DNA of 64,000 nt from Microbulbifer sp. MKSA007 (lineage in GTDB: Bacteria > Pseudomonadota > Gammaproteobacteria > Pseudomonadales > Cellvibrionaceae): the NCBI GenBank assembly GCA_032615215.1, contig CP128433.1:4758501-4822500 (forward strand), in the 5' to 3' direction. The notes beneath the pieces were generated by a model that worked only from the letters and a program-made list of their open reading frames with translations, did not search any database and was not told the DNA's origin. Position numbers and translations under genes: made by a program. This document shows, one piece after another, positions 44,199-53,927 of the stretch (positions are counted from its first letter, which is position 1; each line of letters opens with the position of its first letter).

Positions 44199-44498
44199 AT
44201 GAAAAAGTTCATTCTAATAGCGTTTGCATTGAGCTTCTCCCTGTTTGTACAAGCAGAGGAGATTGTAACTGGCACCTTGGAAGAAATTATCTCTGAAGAT
44301 TTTGAAACGGGAAAATCCGAGCGTAAGTTTTCCCTGAAAGATGAGCAGACTGGCCGCTACTTTTTCCTGGATGCCGATGAGGCCAAGCTCAAAGGTATGA
44401 AATCTGGAGATCGAGTTAAAATTCGTGGTGAGCGTGGAGAAAAGCACATACTACGTATAAAAGAGTCAGAGAAAATAGAAGTAAAGGATAGCGAATAG
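44199..44498 (+). CDS. Small exported protein
   Basis: 99 residues with a clear signal peptide (MKKFILIAFALSFSLFVQAE). The mature part of about 80 residues is charged and strand-rich (EIVTGTLEEIISEDFETGKS, GDRVKIRGERGEKHILRI), resembling a small OB-like fold. It begins 31 bp after the metalloprotease stop with TAGGATAAA upstream, so it is probably co-transcribed and might be a partner or inhibitor of the protease; this is inference from position only. Confidence 0.7.
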   Translation: MKKFILIAFALSFSLFVQAEEIVTGTLEEIISEDFETGKSERKFSLKDEQTGRYFFLDADEAKLKGMKSGDRVKIRGERGEKHILRIKESEKIEVKDSE

Positions 44499-44542
44499 TC
44501 ATTTATTAATTAAAAACGATTTACCTCCCTATCTGATTAAAG

Positions 44543-44592
44543 TGGAATAGTACTCAGAGATAATCCGAGCACTATTCCAGATTTTCTTCTAC
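44543..44592 (+). terminator. Terminator after the small exported protein gene
   Basis: TGGAATAGTACTC and GAGCACTATTCCA pair with one mismatch, followed by GATTTTCTTCT. May serve both converging transcripts. Confidence 0.55.
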
Positions 44593-46100
44593 CCCACCCT
44601 TAATTGATTTAACTGATCCATGTGTGGCATAAAGTTCAGAGCACAGCGGCGGTTAAAATCCTTGATTTCTTCCAGTTTATATTTGTGTGCAAACTCATTA
44701 CCTGGACGCAACTGTTCCTGTCCCGGGTAAATTCCCTTGCCAGTCAACAGGCAATTCCAGGATACATTCGGGAAATAGACATCCAGTTTTTGATCCAGTA
44801 GTTCATCAGTAATATTCTTGCCTGCCATCCAAGACATCAAGATTGAACGCAGGGAGGGAGATATCTTTTCATTAGTGCCATTGGCAATCCAATAATCCGT
44901 ATCTGTTCTCGAACTAATACGGTAGTGACAGACGATATAGTCCCGCACCGCATCAAAACGAGCGCTGATACGATTATTAAAGTCATCTCTATATTTATCA
45001 GTATGATCACCATTGTTATAGGCCTCTATAAAGCGCACAACAGTCTCCTGAACCATATCAAGCGCCGTTGCCTCCAAAGGCTCAATAAAGCCTTGGGAGA
45101 GCCCCACCGCCAGGCAGTTCTTGGCCCAGTGTTGGGCAACCCGTCCCACCTTGAAATTTAATCTACGCGCCTCGACATCACTGTCCAACAACCCCAAGTG
45201 AGCGCGAAATTCCGTTTCTGCCTTGTCATCGTCGACAAAGCGAGAGCTGTAAACGTAGCCGTTGCCATTGCGATTAGTCAGTGGGATTTTCCAGGCCCAG
45301 CCATATTTCATCGCAGTAGAAATAGTATGCGGTGCATACTCTTTCTCCTGATCTGTAGCAAATACAACCGCAGAATCGTTAAACAGACTCTCAGCGCTAC
45401 TAATAAAAGGAACCTTCAGGGATTGTTGTATAAGACTTCCACGAAAGCCGGAACTATCCACATACAGATCCGCTTTAAGAACCTCACCATCAGTAGTTTT
45501 CAGGTGATCAATATTCCCCTGTGCATCGAGCATGGCGCCAGCCACTGTCGCCACCTTATAGCGAACGCCTTTCTGTTCTGCAACACGACGCAGGAACTGG
45601 CCCAATAAACCAGAATCAAAATGGTAGCCATAGGCAATTTCAAAAGGGAAGTTTTCCGGCGCGACTGGAGATAATTTTTGCCGAATCATCTCAGTGGCCA
45701 GAAAGAAGTGGTCCGGGTGCCCCTCCAAGTCAACGCCTTTCCTGCGCAGGTAACTATTATGAAAAAATGCCGGAATAGTAAATTGGTCCGGCTGGCCGAC
45801 AAAGGGATGAACATACTCGGTAAAGCCCGGTTTGACCGACCAATCCCTAAAGGTAATACCGACCTTGTAAGTAGCGTTACAAGCAGGCATCCACTCCGAT
45901 TCGCTAACTCCTATAGTCTCCATAAAACCCTTTAGTGGCGGAGTTGATCCCTCCCCCACACCGATAATCCCAATATCCGGTGATTCCACTAGGGTGATTT
46001 CAAACCCTTTATTCTGCCAATGGGTCGCCATCAGATTGGCGGTTATCCAGCCAGCGGTACCCCCGCCAAGAATAATTATTTTTTTGCGTTGATTGCTCAT
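44589..46100 (-). CDS. Tryptophan-halogenase-like flavoprotein
   Basis: 503 residues from the ATG at 46100 (GAGGG upstream). FAD-binding GGGTAGW at 12-18; Lys79 in CNATYKVG aligns with the catalytic Lys of PrnA-type halogenases; YGWAWKIP gives the WxWxIP motif that blocks monooxygenase activity; QGFIEPLEATAL contains the conserved Glu region. So all sequence marks of a flavin-dependent halogenase are present. Its neighbour upstream is a TonB-dependent receptor, a pairing common in marine carbohydrate users where the halogenase substrate is unknown. A separate terminator lies between them, so read-through or an own promoter must drive it. Requires a flavin reductase, not found here. Confidence 0.85.
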   Translation of the reverse strand: MSNQRKKIIILGGGTAGWITANLMATHWQNKGFEITLVESPDIGIIGVGEGSTPPLKGFMETIGVSESEWMPACNATYKVGITFRDWSVKPGFTEYVHPFVGQPDQFTIPAFFHNSYLRRKGVDLEGHPDHFFLATEMIRQKLSPVAPENFPFEIAYGYHFDSGLLGQFLRRVAEQKGVRYKVATVAGAMLDAQGNIDHLKTTDGEVLKADLYVDSSGFRGSLIQQSLKVPFISSAESLFNDSAVVFATDQEKEYAPHTISTAMKYGWAWKIPLTNRNGNGYVYSSRFVDDDKAETEFRAHLGLLDSDVEARRLNFKVGRVAQHWAKNCLAVGLSQGFIEPLEATALDMVQETVVRFIEAYNNGDHTDKYRDDFNNRISARFDAVRDYIVCHYRISSRTDTDYWIANGTNEKISPSLRSILMSWMAGKNITDELLDQKLDVYFPNVSWNCLLTGKGIYPGQEQLRPGNEFAHKYKLEEIKDFNRRCALNFMPHMDQLNQLRVG

Positions 46101-46152
46101 GGCGACCCTCAAAAATTCGGCACCGCACTTATTGTCGGGCCCTTTAATATTT

Positions 46153-46193
46153 AAAAAAACCGCCCGGCAAGCGTAGCTCAGCGGGCGGTCTTT
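46153..46193 (-). terminator. Terminator between TonB receptor and halogenase-like gene
   Basis: ACCGCCCG and CGGGCGGT stem; on the minus strand followed by TTTTTTT. Placed 40 bp after the receptor stop. Confidence 0.75.
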
Positions 46194-46232
46194 TATCACA
46201 TCTTCGGTTTACACCGAAAGAACCAGTGATAC

Positions 46233-49100
46233 TTAGTAGCTATAGTTCAAGCCGAGGTAAAACTGACGCCCAAACTCAGTATATTCACCGAGGACACCAT
46301 CTACTCCATATGATTTCACATCAGCCTCATCAGTAAGATTGTTCGCTGAGAAAACCACATCGATACCATTATCAAATGCATAGGATATCTGAGCATCAAC
46401 GGTAGTGTACGCCTCAGCTAAGGCCGGAGTAGAGCCTCCCGGTATCGGCATAATCAGGATAAATTCATCCCGATAGCGAACATTGACGTGGGAGCTGAAA
46501 TTACCGATGTCCCAGAATACTGTAGTGCTCCAGACATTTTCAGAGAGGCCCGGCAACGGCAGGTTTTCACCATAGAGGTTACCGCCACTCACTTCGGTTT
46601 CACTCTCAGTATATGAATAGCTGGCGGTCATACCCAAGCCAGCCCAAATACCCGGCAACTGATCAAAGGTTTTGGTACCCGCAAGCTCAATGCCTCGAAT
46701 ATAACCACCCTTGTCGTTGTTCACGTAAGTTTCGAAAGCGCCGGCTTCCAGACCAACGGGAATTTCAATGCCCAGGGAATCAAACAGCGCCGTTCGATCT
46801 GCCTGGCTATCCAGGTAGATATACTGCTTTTCTACCAGGCTTTCGATATCTTTCCAGAAAATGGCTGCAGTTACCGCACCGCCATCTTCAAAATAGTGCT
46901 CATAAGCCAGGTCAAACTGGTTTGCACGGAAAGGATCGAGGTAGGGAGAACCTTTGGTCCATACATTGTATTCAGTATCGTTCGTTTCGTTATTAACGCT
47001 GTTCCAGGAACCAGCGCCGCCTTTCAGCTGCCCAACCGGTGGACGACCCATCACTTTAGCTGCAGCAAAGCGAATGTAGTCCTGCTCGGTCAGCTCAAAG
47101 TTCAAGTTAAGGGAAGGCAAGGTGTCTGTGTATTCGGGGCCGTACTCAACATAGTCGAAGCTATCTGAAGTTACACCCACGTCATCAGTAATTTCGATAC
47201 CATTGCCAGCTCCCACATTTTGGATACCACTGGACTTCACATCGGTTTCAACAACCCGTACACCGAAATTACCAGTTACTGGAATGCTCCCCAGCTGAGT
47301 ATCGATATTGGCCATCAGGTAGTAGGCAAAGACTTCCTCTTTCATCGTCCCGGACTCAACGAAAGTCCAGTCCTGGCTAAATACCTTTTTACCTTCGTAG
47401 TTACCGGCTCCAAAAATACTGGAAGCCAGGGCATCCATATCGTTGACTACGAACTGTGGTATCCCGCTGGTGGATTCAACACTGACATAGCCGTCCAGTA
47501 GTTGCGGCTCACAATCGATGTCGGACAGGTTATCCGCACAGTAGCCATTGAATTGGCCATCGCGGCTACCGTAAAGGAAGGCTCCACGCTCAGAGTCAAA
47601 AGTGCGCTCAGAGACACGGAATCCTGCCTCAATAGAGGCAATGGCTCGCCACTCCAAATCGAACTTGTAATCGAACTTGAAGGCTTCAACCTTATCGGTG
47701 TACTCGTGAGGGTATTCTTCGTAGCGCGACAAACGCATGGTATCCAGATCGGTAAAATCTACACCGGAGAAAACGCCTGAGGGAATACCATCGCCATTGA
47801 GGGAATAGGCAAAGCTCTGCCCAGCAGCTTCCTCCCAGGTATCTAAGTTACCATCGTCATCGTAGGTCAGGTCGTAAGCGTGCATGGACACAATCTGGTC
47901 CTTGCGCGTCTTGGTGCCCTTACTGTAGGAGTAGTCAACGGCCAGGGTGTGGCGATCACCTAAATTCCACTCCAGGTTTAGACCAATACTATCGCTGTCC
48001 GCCTGGGTGGATTGATCCTCAGAGCGGGATTCAAACCAGGGGCTGGAATCATCAGTTGTCTTAGGGTCGGTAATAATTACCGTACCATCGGTAACCACAC
48101 CGCCATTCACTTCGGTATCGGAAAGGGTGTAAAAGTTTGTATTGGCCAGGCCACCAACCGTAATACCGTGGCGAGTATCAACACGCTCAAAGTCAGACTT
48201 AAAATAATCTAACTGGGCCTTGAAGCTATCGGTAGGCTCGAAAACGACGCTGGCCAGGTAACCATTACGAGTATCGGTACCATCACCGGATTGCCACTGG
48301 AACGCTCGCGGTAAAGCATCTTCACTGCCATCACCATCGAAATCGTTCCCTGGCTCATAACCGATTTGGCCGTCTGCACCCGTGCGGGACTTTACAAAGC
48401 TGTTCGGCTGCTCAAGGTGAGAATAACCCAGGGCTACGCCCACCTTGTCATCCATAAATTTACCCATGTACGATAGGGTGACGCGCTCACCGAATTCGTC
48501 GGCACCGACGTCGTCTGCTGCATCGTTATACGACATACGCACATTGGCATTAAAGTTGTGTTCTTTGTCGGCGTCGAGAGGATTGGCTGTTTTCAGCTCT
48601 ACAGAGCCCGCTACACCACCTTCAATATGAGAGGCTTTCGGAGTCTTGTAGACCGCTGCCTGATTAATCAGCTCAGCTGGGTACTGGTCAAAAGACATCC
48701 AGCGAGTACTTTCGGTATAACCACTGGTAGAGGCCTGCTCGCGACCATTCAGGGTGGTTTGCAGGAAGTCGCCGTTCATACCGCGGATATTTAGCTGTGA
48801 GGACTGACCGTTGGATCGCACGGTGGTTACGCCGGGCAGACGACCCAGGGCATCGGCGATTGATTGGTCGGGAAGAGATGACAGAGCGCCCGCATCTACC
48901 ACATCGGCCACAACATCGGCGGCGCGCTTGGCTTCAACGGAGTCCAAAACGCTGGTGCGAATACCGGTAACTGTTACTTCTTCCAGTGTTTCCTGCTCCT
49001 GCGCATAGGCCCCAACCGAGGTGGACACGGAGGCCGCGATGGCAGCAGATAGCAAAGTGGGTCTGAGCGCCCCTTTACCTTTATTGGATAGACTCATCAT
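46233..49100 (-). CDS. TonB-dependent receptor, maltodextrin type
   Basis: 955 residues (start ATG at 49100 or 49097; GGGAG upstream). Signal peptide to VGAYAQ. Then a TonB-box-like ETLEEVTVTGIRTS, plug domain (DALGRLPGVTTVRSNGQSSQ, LNIRGMNGDFLQTTLNGRE, VAGSVELKT) and a 22-strand barrel ending in FYLGLNYSY with the aromatic C-terminus. It imports large substrates through the outer membrane using TonB energy. The presence of operator copy D 63 bp upstream and glucokinase behind it suggests maltodextrins as substrate, similar to Caulobacter MalA; specificity is inferred from context. Confidence 0.9.
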   Translation of the reverse strand: MMSLSNKGKGALRPTLLSAAIAASVSTSVGAYAQEQETLEEVTVTGIRTSVLDSVEAKRAADVVADVVDAGALSSLPDQSIADALGRLPGVTTVRSNGQSSQLNIRGMNGDFLQTTLNGREQASTSGYTESTRWMSFDQYPAELINQAAVYKTPKASHIEGGVAGSVELKTANPLDADKEHNFNANVRMSYNDAADDVGADEFGERVTLSYMGKFMDDKVGVALGYSHLEQPNSFVKSRTGADGQIGYEPGNDFDGDGSEDALPRAFQWQSGDGTDTRNGYLASVVFEPTDSFKAQLDYFKSDFERVDTRHGITVGGLANTNFYTLSDTEVNGGVVTDGTVIITDPKTTDDSSPWFESRSEDQSTQADSDSIGLNLEWNLGDRHTLAVDYSYSKGTKTRKDQIVSMHAYDLTYDDDGNLDTWEEAAGQSFAYSLNGDGIPSGVFSGVDFTDLDTMRLSRYEEYPHEYTDKVEAFKFDYKFDLEWRAIASIEAGFRVSERTFDSERGAFLYGSRDGQFNGYCADNLSDIDCEPQLLDGYVSVESTSGIPQFVVNDMDALASSIFGAGNYEGKKVFSQDWTFVESGTMKEEVFAYYLMANIDTQLGSIPVTGNFGVRVVETDVKSSGIQNVGAGNGIEITDDVGVTSDSFDYVEYGPEYTDTLPSLNLNFELTEQDYIRFAAAKVMGRPPVGQLKGGAGSWNSVNNETNDTEYNVWTKGSPYLDPFRANQFDLAYEHYFEDGGAVTAAIFWKDIESLVEKQYIYLDSQADRTALFDSLGIEIPVGLEAGAFETYVNNDKGGYIRGIELAGTKTFDQLPGIWAGLGMTASYSYTESETEVSGGNLYGENLPLPGLSENVWSTTVFWDIGNFSSHVNVRYRDEFILIMPIPGGSTPALAEAYTTVDAQISYAFDNGIDVVFSANNLTDEADVKSYGVDGVLGEYTEFGRQFYLGLNYSY

Positions 49101-49162
49101 CTTCTCCCTGGACTTATCGTTATGTTGAGACCCTGCATCCTAGGGCGGCCCCTAATCCATAA

Positions 49163-49185
49163 CATCCTCCCCCGAGGGGGAGGAG
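49163..49185. promoter_or_regulatory. Palindromic operator, copy D
   Basis: CATCCTCCC, spacer CCGA, GGGGGAGGAG. 63 bp before the receptor start, the same distance as copy A to the transporter gene. Confidence 0.7.
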
Positions 49186-49266
49186 ACGGGAAAAAGTGTG
49201 AGATCAATCACAGGTGTAATTTAATACACGTTTGTCAGGCCATAACCCAACAAAAGTACCGAGTAA

Positions 49267-50229
49267 TTACCCCTCAAGCTGTACTGCAGCGCCAATCAGA
49301 GCCTGATAACCCGCATTCAACGCGTATACCGGAACGGCCTCCATCCATTGAGCGACACGCCCTTTCGTCAGGAAACGCTGCTCAAACTCGCTCTCAGGTA
49401 GCAGTTCAGCGATCCTGGGCAGTATACCACCCCCCAAAAATACCCCGCCACGAGCGCCCATATACAAGGCCGCATCCCCGGCCGCACTGCCGAGGAAATT
49501 GAGGAAATCTATCAGAGCTTCACGGCACAGCGGATCTGAACCTTCAAGGCCTCGGGCGCTGATATCGGGGGGCGTCAGGTCCTCAGCGATCTCTCCGTTC
49601 AGCTCGCAAACTGCGCGATAGAGATTAACCAGCCCATTGCCCGACAAAACCCATTCGTTGAAAACGGGTAGCTGGGTTTTCATCAGGATTTGCAGCAACT
49701 GCAATTCACGCTCAGTGGAGACTGTCAGGTTGGCATGCCCGCCCTCTCCCGCCAGCACATGGTATCGGCCATCGGCTTCAGCCAGTCCGGCAACACCGAG
49801 GCCGGTTCCGGGACCGAGCACCGCCATAGGGGCACCTGCCTGCCGGGGAGTATCGCGCAGTACCTGGTAATCTGATTCGGCCAGACGGGGCAGAGACTGA
49901 GCCAAGGCGGCAAAATCATTAATCAGCTCTAGGTGGGGAAAGCTAAACTCTTGCGCCAGCTCGCCGGCGTCAATAGTCCAACCCAGATTGGTCATATAAA
50001 CCTTTCCACCTGTTGGAGTCATCTCCAGCGGACCGGCTGCTGCAATACACGCCTTCTCCGGGCGCGGCTGGTTTAACCCATCGAGCCAGTGCTGTAGTGC
50101 TGCATCAAATCCCTCGAAGCGTTGGCAATCAACGACTTTGAGTTCTTCCAGCTGGTAACCCTCTGCTACAGGCTTGGCGATGGCAAATCGGGCGTTGGTC
50201 CCACCGATATCCGCTACGATACTCGTCAT
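49267..50229 (-). CDS. glk: Glucokinase
   Basis: 320 residues, the usual size of Glk-type hexokinases that phosphorylate glucose with ATP in the cytoplasm. Seen: ADIGGTNARFA (phosphate 1, residues 6-16), LINDFAALAQSLP with the catalytic Asp, GPGTGLGVAGL (phosphate 2), EGGHANL, and GARGGVFLGGGILPRI (adenosine site). It lies upstream of the TonB receptor gene on the same strand, but operator copy D stands between them, so the receptor has its own promoter. It would complete the pathway from starch to glucose 6-phosphate. Confidence 0.9.
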   Translation of the reverse strand: MTSIVADIGGTNARFAIAKPVAEGYQLEELKVVDCQRFEGFDAALQHWLDGLNQPRPEKACIAAAGPLEMTPTGGKVYMTNLGWTIDAGELAQEFSFPHLELINDFAALAQSLPRLAESDYQVLRDTPRQAGAPMAVLGPGTGLGVAGLAEADGRYHVLAGEGGHANLTVSTERELQLLQILMKTQLPVFNEWVLSGNGLVNLYRAVCELNGEIAEDLTPPDISARGLEGSDPLCREALIDFLNFLGSAAGDAALYMGARGGVFLGGGILPRIAELLPESEFEQRFLTKGRVAQWMEAVPVYALNAGYQALIGAAVQLEG

Positions 50230-50417
50230 AGTTATCCTTCTAACTTCCCCCTAAAAAAGGCGATATAACTTAAGGCGTCAGACAAAATATTGCCAGCCCC
50301 AAAGCTTACTACAGAGGACAACTCACCCTATAAAGAAACCGCATGACCCCAGCTTGATACAGATAGACCTGCCGAAATGCATTGCTTGAAACTACCTAAA
50401 TGCTTTCAGTCACCTTT

Positions 50418-50726
50418 TTACCTGTCCGCTGGCGGGATACCTTTTACTTGCTGAACGAATACTTGGATCTCTTCCTGGCTGTAAGGCGTATTCACCCGCT
50501 TTTTTGAAGCAGGCTGATATTCGATGCCCACCCCACTGCGCCGTGCACTTTGCGGGCGAATCGGTCGTGAACAAAAGTTACCCCCGCAGTTTGGGCACAC
50601 ATTTTTTAGCAGCACCTCAACACAGGAGCGGCAGAAGGTACACTCGTAAGTACAAATCATCGCCTCTTCTGAACTCGGTGGTAGGTCTCTATCACAGCTC
50701 TCGCAATTTGGCCTTAATTCCAACAT
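50418..50726 (-). CDS. DUF1272 zinc-binding protein
   Basis: 102 residues. The first 55 hold four Cys pairs arranged as CESC, CTYECTFCRSC and CPNCGG, the DUF1272 pattern, probably binding two zinc ions. The last 45 residues (ARRSGVGIEYQPASKKRVNT onward) are an extension beyond the typical domain. Small cytoplasmic protein of unknown role. Confidence 0.8.
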   Translation of the reverse strand: MLELRPNCESCDRDLPPSSEEAMICTYECTFCRSCVEVLLKNVCPNCGGNFCSRPIRPQSARRSGVGIEYQPASKKRVNTPYSQEEIQVFVQQVKGIPPADR

Positions 50727-50966
50727 GAATTACCTATCCTAACTTAAAACCTTTATCCAAACCGATAATTTCCATCAGTCCCTGAGCTTTATACCGTAGA
50801 ATTTAATTACAACACTTCGGGCAGTTTACTGAATTCGCTATATTCAGGTACAGATTCGGATTTCAGCCAAAATGCCATAGCTGCCATAGGCTTCATTGAG
50901 CCTTTAACCAGCAATCTATAGCGCCACAGCCACCATGCGGAGCACTGCCCACAAGAGCGATAAATA

Positions 50967-52829
50967 ATGGCTCAAAACCAGTTTAAGCTGCTCGGTACGC
51001 GGCGTTTCCTGCCGCTGTTTGTAACCCAGATTGTTGCAGTTTTCAGTCGTAATATGTACAAAAATGGGTTAATAGTCATACTGGCATTTCGTATGGCTGA
51101 AGAGGAAGCTAACACGCTGATCAATATTGCCATTAGCCTAATGATTCTTCCCTACTTCCTCTTTTCCTCCTTGGCAGGACAAATCTCCGATAAGTTCGAT
51201 AAAAGCAAGCTCATCAGAATCTACAAATTGACCGAAATAGGCATAGGTATCGTGGGAATTATTGCGATGTTTACCCAACATTATGCCCTGAGCCTGGTGG
51301 TCTTTTTTTGCTATGGCACATCCTCAACACTTTTCAGTGCGGCAAAGTTTTCCCTGATACCCCAGCAATTAAATAGAAGTGAGCTACTTGCTGGCAATGC
51401 ATTGATCCAAATGGGATCCTTTATTGGTACCCTGACCGGAACAATTGTCGGCACTATATTGGTCGGATTTACCCATCCCGGCCAACACGGATTGACATTT
51501 ATCGCGGTCACCTTGATATTCATGGCCTTCATTGGTTTTCTGGCAAGCTGCGCAATTCCCAAAGCCCCACCTTCATCCCCAAAACTGCACATCAATTGGA
51601 ATCCGGTGGCACACGTCATGCGTGTCATGTACTTAGCTTGGCAAACACCTCCAGTGTTTTACTCAATTTTCGCTATTTCCTGGTTCTGGCTGACAATCAC
51701 CGCATTCCTTGCGCAGATTCCCAACTTTACCCGCGATACTCTTGGTGGAAACGAAGATGTTATCACGTTCTTACTGAGCAGCCTCACTGTAGGCACTGCC
51801 TTGGGGTCGTTGCTGTGCAACTGGCTATCCCGAGGTCGTATCGAATCGGGTTTAGTGCCATTGGGTGCTATTGGCATCACTTGCGCTGGATTAGCGCTGG
51901 GTCTCCAATCCGATAGTTTTCAAACACTTCCCAACGCAAACCCGACTCAATTTTTTAACCATCATGGTTCCTATTGGATCCTTCTCAATATGGCGCTACT
52001 TGGTATTTTTGGCGGTATTTTTACTGTTCCTTTGTACGCAATGATCCAAGACCGATCAAGTGTAAAGATCCGCTCGCAGATTATCGCAATCAGCAATATG
52101 GTCAATGCGTTATTTATGGTGACAGCTACTCTCGTGAGTATCACTTTCCTGGATATCCTAAAGATCTCTATCCCCAAATATTTCATCATTATCGCTTTAC
52201 TAAACCTGATTGTGGTCACCCTGATTTTTGCCAAGCTACCAGAGTTCATCATGCGCGGGCTGCTATTGCTACCTGCGCGAATCCTCTATCGAGTCAACCA
52301 GAAAGGACTGGATCAAATCCCCAGGGAAGGACCCGCCCTGATTATTAGTAATCACATCAGTTTTCTAGATCCAATAATATTAGCGGATACCGTCGAGCGT
52401 TATGTGCGCTTTATCGCACATCCTAAAATCTATAAATCCCGCTTACTGCGCTGTATCTTGCATATGAGCGATGCCATTCCCATAGGCTTGGATCTCGATG
52501 ATCCAAATAGCCGTGAACGCACTTACAAAACCATAGTGGAGAGCCTGGAAAATGGGGAATTACTCTGTATTTTTCCCGAGGGAAAAATCAGTGAAGATGG
52601 CGAACTGCAGCCATTCCTGAAAGATCTTGAGGAGATTTTATCGCGCAAGTCTGTTCCGGTTATTCCCATTGCCTTACATCGAGCCGGCACCCAGGACGAA
52701 AACTCAACGCAGCAGTCTAAAAAGAAAAGAAAACGACGTTTATTTCCTGAAGTTCTTGTTATCGCAGGGCAACCGGTAGAGAGCATCAATACAGATTCGA
52801 AAAGCCTGCAAAAAAAATGCGAGACCTAA
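50967..52829 (+). CDS. MFS transporter fused to 1-acylglycerol-3-phosphate acyltransferase
   Basis: 620 residues. Residues about 1-425 are a 12-helix MFS domain of the LplT type (RRFLPLFVTQIVAVFSRNMY, SLAGQISDKFDKSKLIR). About 440-600 is a PlsC-type acyltransferase: NHISFLD (462-468, the HX4D catalytic motif) and FPEGKISEDGEL (536 on). Such fusions, like Aas/LplT pairs, are thought to bring lysophospholipids in and re-acylate them. The C-terminus may be off: after a run of eight A (52810-52817) the frame reads KKCET, stop, while one more A would give KKMRDLKKS with a stop at 52838-52840, which looks more like relatives. A possible homopolymer shift. Confidence 0.85.
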   Translation: MAQNQFKLLGTRRFLPLFVTQIVAVFSRNMYKNGLIVILAFRMAEEEANTLINIAISLMILPYFLFSSLAGQISDKFDKSKLIRIYKLTEIGIGIVGIIAMFTQHYALSLVVFFCYGTSSTLFSAAKFSLIPQQLNRSELLAGNALIQMGSFIGTLTGTIVGTILVGFTHPGQHGLTFIAVTLIFMAFIGFLASCAIPKAPPSSPKLHINWNPVAHVMRVMYLAWQTPPVFYSIFAISWFWLTITAFLAQIPNFTRDTLGGNEDVITFLLSSLTVGTALGSLLCNWLSRGRIESGLVPLGAIGITCAGLALGLQSDSFQTLPNANPTQFFNHHGSYWILLNMALLGIFGGIFTVPLYAMIQDRSSVKIRSQIIAISNMVNALFMVTATLVSITFLDILKISIPKYFIIIALLNLIVVTLIFAKLPEFIMRGLLLLPARILYRVNQKGLDQIPREGPALIISNHISFLDPIILADTVERYVRFIAHPKIYKSRLLRCILHMSDAIPIGLDLDDPNSRERTYKTIVESLENGELLCIFPEGKISEDGELQPFLKDLEEILSRKSVPVIPIALHRAGTQDENSTQQSKKKRKRRLFPEVLVIAGQPVESINTDSKSLQKKCET

Positions 52830-52840
52830 AGAAAAGCTAA

Positions 52841-53927
52841 CAAGAATAGACGATTAAAAGGAGAATGCGCACCAAGCGCTTAATTATTATTAATCCAGCA
52901 AATCAATAGTTCCTTTATATTTCTTGGATCCAAGTTGCATATTTAATTAACTCATACTGTAAATAGAAAGCTACGCGCGGGCCTCCTCTATAGTATTTTC
53001 ATGTGAGAAAATACTTTATAGAGTTCGACTACTTCCTATGACTCAAGTACTCTCATCAGGGTGAAACCGTTTATAAAACTCTTGGTGTGAAACATCAAAT
53101 ACCTACATAGGAACCTGACATCAAAACCCCACAGACTAAGGACCGTCAACGCGAATCTTTCAGGATTACTTCCCAATTTTTCTAGGCAACCCTTTTCTTT
53201 TTGCAGTTTCTTAGTCTGTTTATTTCTTTATCATCACTTTGAGACTGAGATTTCGCTGTCTTTTTCATGCTAATACTGCGGCTGGGCTTCCCAACCAACT
53301 TGCCTTCTCTACTTTCAGCTGATTAGTGAGAGCTACCATTCTAGCCTTGAAATCTGCTGTGTATTCAACAATACGTTCTTCACTCAGTATTGCACCATTT
53401 TCTCCTACCCTATTCAAAAGGCCGGCGTCTACTCACCGGAGGTAGGTTTCCCATGTCCTAGTGTTGCAAATGTGGACTATTAATCCGTTGCCGGGCGCGC
53501 GCCTGTGTCGCAGCTTTTTTGAAGATCCCGTGGGAATAGCAATCCCTGCTACACTAGGTCTTGATCACAGATCCACAGGCCTGTGGTGGCCTGTTCACTG
53601 CAATGCCAGCAGACAAAGCGGAGCTGTGTGCGCGGACTACTGTAGAGCACCTCTATCATTGATGTGACCAGCAGTAATGAGAATCCACAACCAAAGGTAA
53701 GCCTACGTAGAGATGGCCACTGGCGGCAGTTACTTACCTGCGATAACCAAGCGGAACACAGCCAAGTGTGATAATCCCGTACTAGCCTACATTACTTTAT
53801 CACCCTTCATTCAGGGAATTCTTGCGCCCAAATTGACGCCGGTAAACACCTATATACAAACACAATGTGAGTTATATACAGATTAGTGAGTTAACTTTTT
53901 AAGTAATAAACGGGGTGACCAACCTCC
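52841..53927. other. Gene-poor stretch with a possible transposase relic
   Basis: No intact gene. On the minus strand between about 53150 and 53420 a broken frame reads EERIVEYTADFKARMVALTN and further on SISMKKTAKSQSQSDDKEIN, which faintly recalls a transposase OrfA. Low confidence. Confidence 0.3.

Noticed and set aside
53461..53667. Open frame of 68 codons
   Set aside because: No ribosome site, odd composition, in a decayed region.
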